DNA of 64,000 nt from Marinomonas communis (GCF_004363305.1 NZ_SNZA01000005.1:205014-269013); one strand, 5' to 3'; counted from the stretch's first letter, positions 1-10,250 are shown. The notes: generated by a model from the letters alone, not told the origin. Translations and numbers: made by a program.

Positions 1-226
1 CAGTTTGGGGCTTCCGGCACAGACCTTCGTAGTGCGTAGCGATATGGCCTGTGGCAGTACCATCGGCCCGATTACGTCAGGGGAGATTGGTGTGGCTACA
101 TTGGATATTGGCTTGCCAACTTTCGGTATGCATTCGATCCGTGAATTGGCTGGCAGTGTGGATGCCTTCAATTTATACAAGATTCTAGTGGCGTTTACTG
201 AGCGAGAGCATTTGATTACTGCTTAA
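1..226 (+). CDS. apeB: M18 family (aspartyl) aminopeptidase, C-terminal fragment
   Basis: This is the last 74 codons or so of a gene that begins before the window; the frame is open from base 2 to a TAA at 224-226. The visible part carries the C-terminal block of M18 metallo-aminopeptidases: a [13 protein letters not shown] segment, then [12 protein letters not shown], in which the His is a usual zinc ligand and the MHSIRE run is a family hallmark. Members form large cytoplasmic dodecamers that remove N-terminal acidic residues. Only the C-terminus can be judged here. It ends just before a strong bidirectional terminator and converges on the tolC-like gene. Confidence 0.85.
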   Translation, partial: SLGLPAQTFVVRSDMACGSTIGPITSGEIGVATLDIGLPTFGMHSIRELAGSVDAFNLYKILVAFTEREHLITA

Positions 227-258
227 ATAAGTTAACTAAACTAGGCCGTTCTTAGAGC

Positions 259-291
259 AAAAAAAACAGCGCATGATGCGCTGTTTTTTTT
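259..291. terminator. Bidirectional Rho-independent terminator
   Basis: A perfect stem CAGCGCAT/ATGCGCTG with a minimal loop (267-283) is flanked by eight A on the left and eight T on the right, so it works in both directions. It separates the convergent aminopeptidase and tolC-like genes. Confidence 0.9.
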
Positions 292-311
292 ATCTCAAAT
301 GCTAAACAGCA

Positions 312-1628
312 TTAAATCAGCCATTGGTTCAGCTCAGCAATATCTTCTTCACTAAGATCGCCAGTCAGCTGGTCTAAAGTGATTTGCTGTAAAACGAAGC
401 TGTAACGAAGTTGTTCGTATGTATTCTTGGCATCGAAGTATGTGGACTGAGCGTCCAACAGTTCAACGATATTACGAGTTCCCACGTCATAGCCAGCTTG
501 TGTCGCTTCTAATGCACTCTCTGAAGAGCGAATCACTTGCTGTTGTGCTTTCACTTGTGCTGCCAGGGTTTTAAGTTGCAACACGGCGCTACGGATGCTT
601 AATTCGATGTCTTGAATCGAGCTAGCGCGGGATTCGAAAACAGACTCTGCACTGGCTACAGCCTGGCGTACGGAAGCACTGATGGCACCACCACTGTATA
701 GTGGAATAGCAACGCCTAAGCCAATGGACGCAGTGTTTGTCACACCATCTTGTCTTGAAGACGTCTCGGTTGAATAGTTGTTATCCGTACGAGCAAGTGA
801 GCCTGTGATGGATACAGTTGGAACACGGCCACTGGCTTTTTGGATGTCTATGTTGTTTTGCGCAGACTCAACAGAAAGATCCAGAACTTGGATACTCTTA
901 TTCGACGTCATAGCGCGTTTGATTAGAGCATCCGCATTAAGGTTTGGATCCACCTCGATCGGGAAGGAATCAGACAGACGTGGAATGTCTTCGATACTTT
1001 GACCTGTACGCTGATATAAAGACTCTAGTGCAATGGTCAGATCAGACTCCGCTTCTAGTTCTGTCACAAGAATCGAATCATAAGCAGCCTGAGCATCTTG
1101 CAGGTCTGTTACAGAGACAAGACCGACTTCGTATTGCTTCTTCACTCGGTCCAACTGGCCAGCATAGCTTTTCACCTGAGAACGGGTAGTGTCTAGTGTC
1201 GCTTGTGCTGTCAGCACAGCAAAGTAGTCATTCAGAGTATTAAAGATCAGTTGTTCTTTGGCCTGCTCTAATTCAACCCCAGCGCTGGCGAAGGTGATTT
1301 CTACCGCATCAACACCATAATCAAGTGCTGGCGAATAGATAGGGTAGTCAAGATTTAGAGCTAGTTGGTTTTGAGTATTACTGTAGGAGTCAGCATTATC
1401 AGGGTTGGTGTCAGTGTAACCTAGGTTGCCACTAAAGCTGATGTTTGGGTAAAGGTTACCGCGGGTCACTTCTACCTGCTCTTTGTCTGCTCGGTATGAC
1501 GCATTCGCTGCGCGCAAACTTGGATCGTGGGCTTTGGCTAAATTGTAAACTTCACTCAGGCTCTCTGCATGCACTGTAGGTAGTGCCACCGTTGCCGCAA
1601 TAAACGATGCGATAATGTGCTTTTTCAT
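312..1628 (-). CDS. tolC: TolC family outer-membrane efflux/secretion channel
   Basis: 438 residues, the usual TolC length. A signal peptide (about residues 1-21, cleavage near VHA-ES) is followed by two tandem OEP repeats. The first starts at SLSEVYNLAKAHDPSLRAA and contains the family's long coiled-coil helices; the second starts near residue 230 (NADALIKRAMTSNKSIQVLDLSVESA). The repeats end in the conserved helix with YDVGTRNIVELLDAQSTYFDAKNTY, typical of TolC proteins that serve type I secretion and RND pumps. It would form the trimeric outer-membrane duct. It stands alone with no pump or membrane-fusion partner beside it, which is normal for a shared TolC. It could serve the LapBC-type exporter at the other end of the window, but that is only inference. 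Confidence 0.88.
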   Translation of the reverse strand: MKKHIIASFIAATVALPTVHAESLSEVYNLAKAHDPSLRAANASYRADKEQVEVTRGNLYPNISFSGNLGYTDTNPDNADSYSNTQNQLALNLDYPIYSPALDYGVDAVEITFASAGVELEQAKEQLIFNTLNDYFAVLTAQATLDTTRSQVKSYAGQLDRVKKQYEVGLVSVTDLQDAQAAYDSILVTELEAESDLTIALESLYQRTGQSIEDIPRLSDSFPIEVDPNLNADALIKRAMTSNKSIQVLDLSVESAQNNIDIQKASGRVPTVSITGSLARTDNNYSTETSSRQDGVTNTASIGLGVAIPLYSGGAISASVRQAVASAESVFESRASSIQDIELSIRSAVLQLKTLAAQVKAQQQVIRSSESALEATQAGYDVGTRNIVELLDAQSTYFDAKNTYEQLRYSFVLQQITLDQLTGDLSEEDIAELNQWLI

Positions 1629-1775
1629 AGGTTCCTTTCTTGCCTCGATATGAAATAAATTTATATTACCTGACGGTACTGACAGTGAATACTGCGTTTT
1701 TTGTTATATCTTGTATGACTACTGACAATATCATACCCATAAGCAAAATCGTTCGAGCCTATTGTGTAAATAATG

Positions 1776-1827
1776 CAATATAGCCATGAGGACTCTGCAA
1801 GAAAGTCCTCATTTCATTGCTATATTG
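1776..1827. repeat. 52-nt two-step inverted repeat between two minus-strand genes
   Basis: The arms CAATATAGC (1776-1784) and GCTATATTG (1819-1827) enclose a second pair, ATGAGGACT/AGTCCTCAT. It lies immediately after the stop of the DUF4139 gene and may act as a transcript end, but there is no T-run on the minus strand, so it is not a classical Rho-independent terminator. Confidence 0.5.
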
Positions 1828-1830
1828 AGA

Positions 1831-3087
1831 TTAAGAGTCAGTAGGTGCTAACTCGACAGTGTAGCGTATTTGGTAAGTGGAATTGGGGGCAATCGATCCA
1901 TGCAGTGCGACACTGTTGGCGTTGATTTGCTCCAACGAGCGCAAAGATAACTCTCGAATTGGCGCCGACATGCGATGATTGATTTGATAGTCCTGAGGGC
2001 GTTTCGATAGGTTTTTCAAAGACAGCTCCCAAGTTTGCGTGATCCCTTTAGCGCCTTTGGACTCGGTAATCAGCGTTAGATCACCTGTTAAATCCAAGCT
2101 TTTGTTAAGCATGACTTCAACTTCCGCACCTTCACGCATATTTTTTAAAGCGACCGGTTGCCCACTGAGGTAGTAAGGCTTCTTGTGCCAGAGGGTTTGG
2201 TATGTGCCAGGCATTAGATCTTTTGGACTATCAAAGCGTATTTGTTGCTGGAAGTTCAAAGGAAGTTTAGACGCTGAGGAGTAGCTATAAACCGACGATA
2301 CATTACTGCGCTGCGTAATTCGGCTAGAATGTTTGCCTAAATCTACTAGGGTCTGTGAGGCTGCTGGCAGGGTTAGGTCAGTCAGTTCAAGGGTAATCTC
2401 ACTGTCTTGGTAATCGGTGCTCGGAGCACTGCGTTCCGCCATCATATCCCCAGCTACAGCGCTTTTCATCATCATGGGGCGTACAAGCGAATTGCGTTGG
2501 CTGTAGTGCAGCAGGGCACTATCAAGAGCGATGTCCAAAGAAGCATTGTTTTGGATACTAGCTTGCTGGATAAGCGTCACTTCTTGGTCGTCAATGATCA
2601 TTGATAATTCTGGCTGCCAGCGGATGTCAGCAGTTTGATAAGTGAGAATACCTTGATAGTTAAGCGATGTACGACTATTGGATGCAGCTAACTTCGGTAC
2701 CAAGTAAAAGTCATTAATCGGATAGTTAGCCGATACGCGCTTAACACTTAAAGTGAAGTATTGGTCATTCACAGCCTCAAGTGTCCCCTCGAGGGATAGC
2801 TCTCGATTTTTATGCTCAACTCTAACGGGTTGTCCAAGATGATCGCTCCAACTTTTGCGAGTGCTATTGAAAAAGTCGGGTAGTTGGAATGGCGAATAAT
2901 TTTTGCCGATAGGCAAAATACTACCTTCCACTGGAGTGAAGCTCAGTGATGCGCCTTTTACCAAGTTTTCGGTTACTTGGCTGCCATGTTGATCGATGAC
3001 GATGGCATCAGGGGCAGCAAACGCAGTGACAGATGTCAGCAGTAAGCCTGTAACCGTTGCATTGCTTAACATGGTTTTCGTGTCCAT
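1831..3087 (-). CDS. DUF4139 domain-containing secreted/periplasmic protein
   Basis: The start chosen is the ATG at 3087, giving MDTKTMLSNATVTGLLLTSV with a clear signal peptide ending AFA-AP and an AGAGGAAGG ribosome-binding site just upstream. A longer frame opens at 3219 but would run into the divergent xni gene and hides the signal peptide. The mature protein is largely beta-strand and ends in the DUF4139 pattern: a run near SPKDLMPGTYQTLW, GAEVEVMLNKSLDLTGDLTL, then SKRPQDYQINHRMSAPIREL. The function of DUF4139 proteins is not established. It is divergent from xni, sharing the 109-bp gap, and no partner genes sit beside it. Confidence 0.75.
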   Translation of the reverse strand: MDTKTMLSNATVTGLLLTSVTAFAAPDAIVIDQHGSQVTENLVKGASLSFTPVEGSILPIGKNYSPFQLPDFFNSTRKSWSDHLGQPVRVEHKNRELSLEGTLEAVNDQYFTLSVKRVSANYPINDFYLVPKLAASNSRTSLNYQGILTYQTADIRWQPELSMIIDDQEVTLIQQASIQNNASLDIALDSALLHYSQRNSLVRPMMMKSAVAGDMMAERSAPSTDYQDSEITLELTDLTLPAASQTLVDLGKHSSRITQRSNVSSVYSYSSASKLPLNFQQQIRFDSPKDLMPGTYQTLWHKKPYYLSGQPVALKNMREGAEVEVMLNKSLDLTGDLTLITESKGAKGITQTWELSLKNLSKRPQDYQINHRMSAPIRELSLRSLEQINANSVALHGSIAPNSTYQIRYTVELAPTDS

Positions 3088-3196
3088 TGGCCTTCCTCTG
3101 TTGAAATGGGCGATAGAGAGCATGGGATTGCTCCTTTCTAAACGAGAATAACGTAGAATACGCAAAGATATATAGGACACAAAGTGGAAGGTTAGT

Positions 3197-3991
3197 GTGC
3201 AAAAAGGGCTTTTACTCATTGATGGCTTAAACTTGATAAGACGCTTACATGCGGCGTTAGAGAGTGAGCAGGACTCTAATCGGCGAATTGAAAGAACCCA
3301 AAGCCTTTGTATTGATGCCTTGTCAAAGCTGGTGACACAGTTTTCACCTGCTTATATGGCGGTGGTGTTTGATTCTCCCAGTAAAACTTGGCGTCATGAG
3401 GTGTTTCCAGAATATAAACTCGGCCGTCCACCCATGGAGGATACTTTACTAGAGGCGATGCCAGCATTTGCGCAGGTGTTTCGCTTTAATGGTTGGCCTT
3501 GTCTTCGATTAACGGGCTGGGAAGCAGATGATTTGGTAGCGACTCTGGCTTATAAAGCCAGTCTTAAAGAGATCCCCTCGATGATTGTGTCAACGGATAA
3601 GGGCTACACCCAGCTATTGAAATTTCCGCATATTCTGCAATATGACTATTTTGCCAAGCAAGGTTATGACCGGGAGTGGGTAGAGGAAAAATACGGTGTG
3701 AAGCCAGAATTGTTACCTGATTATTGGGCCTTGGTTGGTGACACCACCAATCATATTCCTGGTGTAAAGGGCATTGGTCCCAAATCGTCAGTGGATATTT
3801 TGTCGGATAAACAAAGTTTAGAAGATGTTTTTGCGAGTCTATCTGAGTATCCCGCCAAATTTCAGAAACTACTAGACGGGCAATTAGCACATTGCCAATT
3901 TGCCCGCTCTTTAGTGACGCTTAAGTGTGATGTTGAAATTGGCATCCGCTTGTCTCAGTTGGCGTTAAGAGACGCTAGCCATTCACTTTAG
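3197..3991 (+). CDS. xni: Flap endonuclease-like protein Xni (ExoIX)
   Basis: 264 residues, matching Xni/YgdG, the short stand-alone relative of the 5'-nuclease domain of DNA polymerase I. It starts at a GTG (3197) behind GGAAGG. Visible blocks: LLLIDGLNLIRR near the N-terminus, VVFDSPSKTWRHEVFPEYKLGR (arch region), WEADDLVATLAYKA and STDKGYTQLL (metal-binding acidic residues), then DYWALVGDTTNHIPGVKGIGPKSS, the helix-three-turn-helix that binds DNA. The family binds flap and branched DNA during repair; Xni proteins keep only part of the metal site, so nuclease activity is uncertain. Its last 17 bases overlap the convergent sensor gene. Confidence 0.88.
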   Translation: MQKGLLLIDGLNLIRRLHAALESEQDSNRRIERTQSLCIDALSKLVTQFSPAYMAVVFDSPSKTWRHEVFPEYKLGRPPMEDTLLEAMPAFAQVFRFNGWPCLRLTGWEADDLVATLAYKASLKEIPSMIVSTDKGYTQLLKFPHILQYDYFAKQGYDREWVEEKYGVKPELLPDYWALVGDTTNHIPGVKGIGPKSSVDILSDKQSLEDVFASLSEYPAKFQKLLDGQLAHCQFARSLVTLKCDVEIGIRLSQLALRDASHSL

Positions 3992-4796
3992 TATTGATGG
4001 TCTTAAAGCCATTTAGAATGCAGTCGTATAACTGGTCAATCACTTGTGTAGACTCTTTGAAAAGGTACTCAGGATCTTGTTCCCTTAAACTTGCATCCTC
4101 GGTACCTGAGCGCACGACAGACAAGAAATCTTGTAGTTTAGATAATCCACTAGAAGGGAAGTGTTGTTGCAATGATGACAACCTCTCTTCAATGCGTGTC
4201 AATGTGTACATAAGCTGCAATTTCTTGTCCGAGCTGATTTCATGGCGGCTCGCGACTTGAACAGACAGACCTCGGATTTGCGCGAGTGATTCCGTCAGTT
4301 CAGGTACCGTTTTGACCATCTGCGTGGCTAGAATTCTTACGTCTGGGTCAGCATTGGTTGTCAGGCCGTATTTGTCGGCGATTTCCCACAGGCCGTCCAG
4401 AGCTCTGCCTATCATACCGGAATGTGCTCGGAAGCTTTCTTCGGCGGAGTGATGCGTTTGATTTAATAGATTCTGCCAGCGCGCTTTTAGGGCTTTAATG
4501 CCCACTTCAAAAGGGTTGCTACTGTTTAGCTGGAATTGCTCAAGCGTGGTAAAGCGATGTGTCAAATCAGACTCAATCAGCTGTAACTTAGACTTAAAGT
4601 CTTGATTGCCATTTAATACCCCTGAGTGCAGTGCACGGTGTTGCTGGATTAACTTGATGATTTCCAGTAGCTGCCGCAGAGCATCAATGCCTTTTAAGGT
4701 CATTTCACGGCTATGTTTAAGGCTGTAGTAGTAACGTAAAGTTGCCAAGCCTGATAGAAAAAAACACAAAAATATCGTGCTGAAAATGATGACCAT
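3975..4796 (-). CDS. Membrane-anchored NIT-like sensor domain protein, partner of the adjacent MCP
   Basis: 273 residues: one N-terminal membrane segment (about residues 2-22), then an all-helical domain. The helix with IIKLIQQHRALHSGVLNGN resembles the start of nitrate/nitrite-sensing (NIT) domains, where a conserved Gln-Arg-Gly/Ser pattern sits on the first helix; later helices include PELTESLAQIRGLSVQVASR. No HAMP or signalling domain follows. The ATG lies one base after the stop of the upstream chemoreceptor gene, with an AGGAGGTG ribosome-binding site inside that gene's last codons, so the two are translationally linked. The NIT assignment is by pattern only; a generic four-helix sensor is the alternative. 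Confidence 0.55.
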   Translation of the reverse strand: MVIIFSTIFLCFFLSGLATLRYYYSLKHSREMTLKGIDALRQLLEIIKLIQQHRALHSGVLNGNQDFKSKLQLIESDLTHRFTTLEQFQLNSSNPFEVGIKALKARWQNLLNQTHHSAEESFRAHSGMIGRALDGLWEIADKYGLTTNADPDVRILATQMVKTVPELTESLAQIRGLSVQVASRHEISSDKKLQLMYTLTRIEERLSSLQQHFPSSGLSKLQDFLSVVRSGTEDASLREQDPEYLFKESTQVIDQLYDCILNGFKTINTKVNG

Positions 4797-4797
4797 A

Positions 4798-5946
4798 TTA
4801 CACCTCCTGTGGTGCTAGTCGCGTTGCTAGCCACTCTAAATATCGAACCATATCTTTGGTGCTTTGACTGTTTTGAGTCTGTTTGTCGCTGACTTGTGCA
4901 ATGTCTTGTAAGCGGCGACATAAATCATCATTGGCCGCTTGGAAGTCGTGGATCGTTGTCTGAGAAAGCTGCATGTCTGACTGCGTTTTTTCGGCGGCTA
5001 ATCGAATGTCAGCCAGTAGGTCTTGAACTTGAGTTAATGAACTAGTGGCTTGTTGAGCTTGCGAGATTAGGCTACCGCTATTGCGGTTGGAAGAGTCTAC
5101 CTGCTCAGTCATGGATTTAACCAGTTGAGCAATATCATTGGTGACGGTTTCAGTATTAGCGGCTAGGGTTCTGACCTCGTTCGCTACCACGGCAAAGCCT
5201 CTACCTGCCTCACCAGCTCGTGCGGATTCAATGGCTGCATTGAGCGAGAGTAGATTTATTTGTTCGGTAATGTCGCCGATTCGCGTGACAAACTCGGCAA
5301 TATTTTGAGCTGCGACACTGAGGGTTTCAATTTGAGTCTGGTTTACACTGACGGTGTGATTCATCGAATCAATTTTATCGGCTAAGTCTTTCAAAGCTGT
5401 GGCGCCTTGTTGGGATCGAGATAGCGTTTGCGATGCCATGCCTGTGGTCGTGTCTAATCTCATTGATACATCGTTGATAGTCGTGCTCATTTCTTCACTG
5501 GTGCTTGCAAGTTGATCTAACGCCTGTGATTCGCGCATGGCACCCTCGGCCACTTCATTGGATGACTTCAGTAGCTCCTTTGCTGTGAATGAAGCCTCCA
5601 TGGCACAGCTTTTCAACAGTTCTTCTTTGCTGGTGAGGGTGCGAGTCAGCGTATTGATATGATCTGCAATGGTATTAAATTCATTATCACTTCTGGAAAG
5701 AGTGACCCTGTTGGAAAGGTGTTGTGGATTGAGCACATCTTTCAGTCGGTTCTTGGTGAGATACGACTGAGCTAAACCTAAATACGCTAATAGTGTGATC
5801 CCAAGGCTTGCATACCAATGGGAGAAGACCAAGTTAAACACATTGTGAACCATTAAAAAGGTAAGACTACCTAGGCACAAAAATACGATGACTTTTCCAT
5901 AATAGGAAAGGCTTGAGATCAAAAGTTCTCCTGGGGTGAATAGCAT
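4798..5946 (-). CDS. Methyl-accepting chemotaxis protein lacking a periplasmic sensor
   Basis: 382 residues. Two closely spaced membrane helices (about 15-33 and 42-60) leave almost no periplasmic loop; a short HAMP-like stretch follows (near [20 protein letters not shown]), then a complete MCP signalling domain. The hairpin tip is recognisable as [20 protein letters not shown] followed by [13 protein letters not shown]. It therefore can signal to CheA/CheW but has no obvious ligand-binding domain of its own; the gene immediately downstream encodes a membrane-anchored helical sensor. ATG at 5946 with AAGGAAACAAAGG upstream. The C-terminus carries no CheR-tethering pentapeptide. Confidence 0.85.
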   Translation of the reverse strand: MLFTPGELLISSLSYYGKVIVFLCLGSLTFLMVHNVFNLVFSHWYASLGITLLAYLGLAQSYLTKNRLKDVLNPQHLSNRVTLSRSDNEFNTIADHINTLTRTLTSKEELLKSCAMEASFTAKELLKSSNEVAEGAMRESQALDQLASTSEEMSTTINDVSMRLDTTTGMASQTLSRSQQGATALKDLADKIDSMNHTVSVNQTQIETLSVAAQNIAEFVTRIGDITEQINLLSLNAAIESARAGEAGRGFAVVANEVRTLAANTETVTNDIAQLVKSMTEQVDSSNRNSGSLISQAQQATSSLTQVQDLLADIRLAAEKTQSDMQLSQTTIHDFQAANDDLCRRLQDIAQVSDKQTQNSQSTKDMVRYLEWLATRLAPQEV

Positions 5947-6285
5947 CCTTTGTTTCCTTCTACTCTATGGCAATGATTTTTTGTTATTAGATTTTTCTAA
6001 TTAATTAGCAACTTTTAGGCCATAAATAGTGAGCAAGCACCTCATAGAAAAAGTGATTTATAACAACGAGTAATGAAGGGTGTTTAACCGAAACAGCTCA
6101 AAGTCAGCTTCGATATCATGATGAAGTGCTCTAAGTTGGAGCAAGCCACTGTGAGATAGTGGTGCAACCTTGAATATTCATATTGATTGCAAGCTAACAC
6201 GGAAAAGATCTTGAATAGCCCTTACCGATCACTCGTAACAGGCATATAATACGCAGCATTATTCACCCGATTAATGAGATAGGAT
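5947..6285. promoter_or_regulatory. Divergent intergenic region with the gltX promoter
   Basis: This 339-bp gap separates the split chemoreceptor (minus) from gltX (plus). On the plus strand a perfect TATAAT lies at 6245-6250, 35 bp before the gltX ATG, with a weak -35 (TTACCG, 6222-6227) at 17 bp. A small hairpin (CCACT/AGTGG, about 6147-6162) lies upstream of it. No open frame with a ribosome-binding site was seen in the gap. Confidence 0.6.
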
Positions 6286-7767
6286 ATGTCTGAGGTAAGA
6301 ACTCGTATTGCGCCATCTCCAACTGGCGACCCTCACGTTGGTACTGCATACATCGCACTGTTTAACATGGCTTTTGCTAAGAAAATGGGCGGTGAATTTA
6401 TTTTACGTATCGAAGATACTGACCAAACACGCAGTACCCCTGAATCGGAGAAAATGATCCTTGATGCGCTGCGTTGGTTAGGCTTGGATTGGGCGGAAGG
6501 TCCAGATGTCGGTGGTCCACACGGCCCTTACCGTCAAAGTGAACGCGGCCACATCTACAAAGATTATGCCCTAGAGCTTGTTGAAAAAGGTCACGCATTC
6601 TACGCGTTTGAAACGCCAGAAGAACTAGATCAAATGCGTGCTGAGCAAAAAGAACAAGGCTTACCACAGAAATACGACGGCCGTGCTCTGAACCTTACTG
6701 CGGAAGAAGTTCAAGCAAAACTTGACGCTGGCGTACCATACGTTATCCGTATGAAAGTGCCTGAAGAAGGCACTTGTGTGGTTCAAGATATGCTGCGTGG
6801 CACGATCGAAATCGATTGGGCTCAGATTGACCAGCAAGTACTTCTAAAAGCAGATGGTCTGCCAACTTATCACCTAGCAAACGTTGTTGATGATCATCTA
6901 ATGAAAATCACCCACGTCATTCGTGGTGAAGAGTGGATCAACTCTGCGCCTAAGCACATTTTGTTGTACCAATACTTTGGTTGGGAAATGCCGACATTGT
7001 GCCACATGCCATTGTTGCGTAACCCAGACAAATCTAAACTGTCTAAGCGTAAGAACCCAACATCGATTCTGTACTACCAGCGTATGGGCTTTTTGCCAGA
7101 AGCGGTCATCAACTATCTAGGTCGTATGGGTTGGTCAATGCCTGATGAGCGTGAAAAGTTCGCCTTGTCTGAAATGATCGAGAACTTCGATATCCAGCGT
7201 GTTTCATTGGGTGGTCCTGTATTTGATGTTGAGAAGCTTAAATGGCTGAACGGCGTTTGGATTCGTGAAGATCTATCGGTTGCAGACTTTGCTCAGAAGT
7301 TTGCTAAGTGGGGTTTGAACAGCGAATACGTGAACGCTATTTTGCCATTGATCATTCCACGTATCGATACATTCTCTGATGTAGCAGATGTTGCTGGCTT
7401 CTTCTTCAAAGGTCAATTGGATGTAACAGCAGAGTCGTTTGCTGACATCAAGATGGAAGAAGAAACACTGCGCAAAGCATTACAGTTTGCTCTGTGGAAG
7501 CTTGAAGCGTTGCGTTCTTGGGAGAAAGACAAAATCTTCGCTGAGATGAAGTCTCTTGCGCAAGCAATGGAAGTGAAGCCAAAAGATTTCTTCGCGCCAT
7601 TATTTGTTGCGGTAGCGGGCACAACAGCGTCTGTATCAGTGTTTGATTCCATGACTATTCTTGGTCCTGATATGACTCGTGCTCGTCTACGTCATGCTGT
7701 GAACGCAGTAGGTGGCCCATCTAAGAAAGAAACTAAACGTTGGGAAAAAGAGTTCGCTGAGCTTTAA
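6286..7767 (+). CDS. gltX: Glutamyl-tRNA synthetase
   Basis: 493 residues, the normal size for a discriminating bacterial GluRS. It attaches glutamate to tRNA-Glu in the cytoplasm. The class I signature appears as [11 protein letters not shown] (HIGH equivalent at residues 17-20) and the KMSKS loop as SKLSKRK near residue 252; between them are the RIEDTDQ and [16 protein letters not shown] blocks of the catalytic core. The C-terminal anticodon-binding helices end with the conserved [18 protein letters not shown]. It is transcribed alone, from a consensus -10 to a strong terminator. Confidence 0.97.
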   Translation: MSEVRTRIAPSPTGDPHVGTAYIALFNMAFAKKMGGEFILRIEDTDQTRSTPESEKMILDALRWLGLDWAEGPDVGGPHGPYRQSERGHIYKDYALELVEKGHAFYAFETPEELDQMRAEQKEQGLPQKYDGRALNLTAEEVQAKLDAGVPYVIRMKVPEEGTCVVQDMLRGTIEIDWAQIDQQVLLKADGLPTYHLANVVDDHLMKITHVIRGEEWINSAPKHILLYQYFGWEMPTLCHMPLLRNPDKSKLSKRKNPTSILYYQRMGFLPEAVINYLGRMGWSMPDEREKFALSEMIENFDIQRVSLGGPVFDVEKLKWLNGVWIREDLSVADFAQKFAKWGLNSEYVNAILPLIIPRIDTFSDVADVAGFFFKGQLDVTAESFADIKMEEETLRKALQFALWKLEALRSWEKDKIFAEMKSLAQAMEVKPKDFFAPLFVAVAGTTASVSVFDSMTILGPDMTRARLRHAVNAVGGPSKKETKRWEKEFAEL

Positions 7768-7790
7768 TTCGCTAAGCGTTTAGTTCCCAA

Positions 7791-7827
7791 AAAAACCGGC
7801 TAAGTATGCACTTAGCCGGTTTTTTTT
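7791..7827. terminator. Bidirectional terminator between gltX and an MCP gene
   Basis: A perfect 10-bp stem CCGGCTAAGT/ACTTAGCCGG (7796-7819) with loop ATGC has A-rich sequence on the left and eight T on the right. It ends both gltX and the convergent chemoreceptor gene. Confidence 0.93.
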
Positions 7828-7842
7828 ATTGCGTTTGAAAAT

Positions 7843-9738
7843 TTATTTAGTAGTGAAAACGCTGGTTTTCTTCTCAAGGGCTGATACTTGGTCATGAATA
7901 TGACGCGTGTTGCCTTCGATGCTACCAATGTCAGAGCTGTCGCGTTGCAATTGTTGTGCGATACGGTCCATCTCTTCACTCATGTGTACAGCTGTTTTGG
8001 CAACTTCTTGAATAGAGTGCGCCATGTTCGCAGATGAAACCGAGCTGGTTTGAGCGTTCTGCTCAATTTCACGAATTGCCAATTCAGCCTTTTCACTAAA
8101 CTCTTCAATGGAGCGAAGGTTTTCCTGACCACTGGTCATTGTGGTGATGGCGGTCTGTGTTGATGTTTGAATCGTACCAACGATATCTGTGATTTTCGCT
8201 GTCGCATCAACTGTCTTTTCTGCAAGTGAGCGAACTTCATCCGCTACAACCGAGAAACCTCGACCCGCTTCACCGGCACGCGCCGCTTCAATTGCAGCGT
8301 TCAGGGCAAGTAAGTTGGTTTGATTGGCCAGATCATTGATCATCGCGATGACGTTGTCGATGTCTTTAGACAATTGGCCAAGTTCATTGAGCTGTCGCCC
8401 AGTTTGATTTACCACTTCGATGGTTTGCCCAAGGTTTGATAATGCGCCTTTAATCGTTTCAGAGCCAAGCTTGGCTGATTCATAAGTGTTTTTAGATTGT
8501 TGGCTTAATTCATCCGTAGTATGTGAAATACTACTAATAGTGGTCGAAATCTGCTCCGTTGCAGCGGCTAAAGAATTGGTCTGTTCGCTTACGGAACGGT
8601 TACTATCAGCAATATTTCCTACCGCGCTATTAAGCTTGCTGACCATGTCGCTAACATCCCCCGTTGTATGAACAACATCACCTATGACTGAGCTTAGCCC
8701 TGTGGTCATTTCATTAACGGAGCCACAAAGGGAGTCGAATTCGTCATTACGTTTGTGGTTGATTGCGAGACGAGCCGTCAGATCACCACCTTTGACTTTA
8801 CCTAGGTCGCGTATGATTTGGTTAAGGGTTTTATTAACACTTCGGCCTATACCCATCATCAATAAACCTGCGATAACAGCAACGATAATACTAACAACGA
8901 TAACGCTGATGCTGGCTTGTTGTGATTGGGAGGCTGCTTGGGCTCTGGCATCCACTACCGCTTGTTTAAGAAGCTCTTGAGCCTGATTGGTAGCATTGTT
9001 GTACTGCTCTCGAAGTTGATCAAATGTGTCCTGAAGACTACTAAGATTTCCAACCACTTGACCGTAATCTTGTACTTTGGCGTAGTACGCTTTGACCACG
9101 TCACCAAATCGCTCTTCCAAACCAAAGTTAACAACACGTTGGTAAAACTTATTGTATCGGTCTTCAAAGATCTGTTTGTTTTCATCGGTAGGCTCAAACA
9201 TAAAGTTCTTCTCTGCCTCACGAACGGGGAGGAACTCTTGTTTAACTAGGCTTAAGAATGAGACCTTCTCGATAACGTCTTCACCTAAAACGTTAATTTC
9301 GCCTTTCATACCAGAGTTGGCATTAAAGCCTAAAGCCTGATTTAAATTGACGAGTTCGGTCAGGGTGCTGGCGTATTGCTTTAACAACTCACCAATGGTG
9401 GTGAGTGCTGTGACAGCCTCTGCTTCTTGAACAGCTTGAGCATCTTGCTCAATGATGGCTGAGTAACGTTCTTCATTACTGTTTAATGTTTCTAGAAAAG
9501 AAGCGTAGCTTGTGTCATCTAAGCGATCAAGTTGTTGGTAAAGGGACATGTTTGCGATGACCAATGAAGATAGGTCATTTTGAACTTTTGTCATCACTTC
9601 GAAACGTTCGGACGCTTCGGTTTGCGCATTCATTCCACTTAATGCCACAAAAGTGACCACCACGAAGCCGAGCAAGCCACAGGCGAGTAAAATTGAGAGT
9701 TTGGCTCTAAAACTAAAATTTGCCAGCATTATGTCCAC
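7843..9738 (-). CDS. Methyl-accepting chemotaxis protein with HBM-type sensor
   Basis: 631 residues in classical order: membrane helix about 13-34, periplasmic helical sensor 35-275, second membrane helix 277-296, HAMP 298-350, and a signalling domain with the tip [20 protein letters not shown] near residue 480. At about 240 residues the sensor is twice the size of a simple four-helix bundle and contains [14 protein letters not shown] and [10 protein letters not shown], the pattern of the helical bimodular (HBM) domain known from McpS-type receptors for organic acids. It lacks a C-terminal CheR pentapeptide. Monocistronic, with a terminator behind it. Confidence 0.85.
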   Translation of the reverse strand: MDIMLANFSFRAKLSILLACGLLGFVVVTFVALSGMNAQTEASERFEVMTKVQNDLSSLVIANMSLYQQLDRLDDTSYASFLETLNSNEERYSAIIEQDAQAVQEAEAVTALTTIGELLKQYASTLTELVNLNQALGFNANSGMKGEINVLGEDVIEKVSFLSLVKQEFLPVREAEKNFMFEPTDENKQIFEDRYNKFYQRVVNFGLEERFGDVVKAYYAKVQDYGQVVGNLSSLQDTFDQLREQYNNATNQAQELLKQAVVDARAQAASQSQQASISVIVVSIIVAVIAGLLMMGIGRSVNKTLNQIIRDLGKVKGGDLTARLAINHKRNDEFDSLCGSVNEMTTGLSSVIGDVVHTTGDVSDMVSKLNSAVGNIADSNRSVSEQTNSLAAATEQISTTISSISHTTDELSQQSKNTYESAKLGSETIKGALSNLGQTIEVVNQTGRQLNELGQLSKDIDNVIAMINDLANQTNLLALNAAIEAARAGEAGRGFSVVADEVRSLAEKTVDATAKITDIVGTIQTSTQTAITTMTSGQENLRSIEEFSEKAELAIREIEQNAQTSSVSSANMAHSIQEVAKTAVHMSEEMDRIAQQLQRDSSDIGSIEGNTRHIHDQVSALEKKTSVFTTK

Positions 9739-9884
9739 CTACGGTTATATTGTATTTATAGTTATTTTTAATACTTTAGTATGATTGTTGTACTTAGAGT
9801 ATTTAGCCTTATGTAAGTTTTGTAAATAGCATAAAAGCGGGTTTATGCGATGTTTTTTAAAGCTTTGTATAAAAATAATACAAT

Positions 9885-10199
9885 TCACATGGGATGAGGG
9901 TCGAAATGAATGCTGATTTGCTGCATGCCACGCATTTTAATTTCGCCTCGATAACGACCACTACCAGTTGAAGTGAAGTAAAAGCGGTAGCAGCGAACTA
10001 CTTTAAATTGTCCTTTCTGAAAAGTAGGGCACCAGTAAGAGCCTTGTATGGCGCCATCAAGAAGTTGAACACCCAGCTGATCACACTGTCTCTTTACGCA
10101 TCGTAAAGTATGTTCTCGAACTTTGAAGTGCTGCCAAATAACTGCGATAAAAACTATGAAAAGAAAAATTAGAAAAACATCTAGAAGGGATAGGTACAT
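9885..10199 (-). CDS. DUF3301 family membrane-anchored small protein
   Basis: 104 residues: an N-terminal membrane helix (about 6-24) followed by a small domain with CDQLGVQLLDGAI, FKVVRCYRFYFTSTGSGRYRGEI and a Gly-rich turn, the DUF3301 pattern. The function is unknown. It is separated from the flavodoxin operon upstream by a terminator, so it is probably transcribed on its own. Confidence 0.7.
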   Translation of the reverse strand: MYLSLLDVFLIFLFIVFIAVIWQHFKVREHTLRCVKRQCDQLGVQLLDGAIQGSYWCPTFQKGQFKVVRCYRFYFTSTGSGRYRGEIKMRGMQQISIHFDPHPM

Positions 10200-10250
10200 G
10201 CTATAAGATCACGTTGATTTTATAGAAAGCTTACAAAAGTTAAGAAAAAA

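Noticed and set aside
312..1628. The tolC-like gene as the dedicated outer-membrane partner of the LapBC system
   Set aside because: It lies 60 kb away with no linkage, and TolC proteins are usually shared. Possible, but not supported by the sequence.
3088..3219. N-terminal extension of the DUF4139 protein starting at 3219
   Set aside because: It would overlap the divergent xni gene and mask an otherwise clear signal peptide; the ATG at 3087 has a much better ribosome-binding site.
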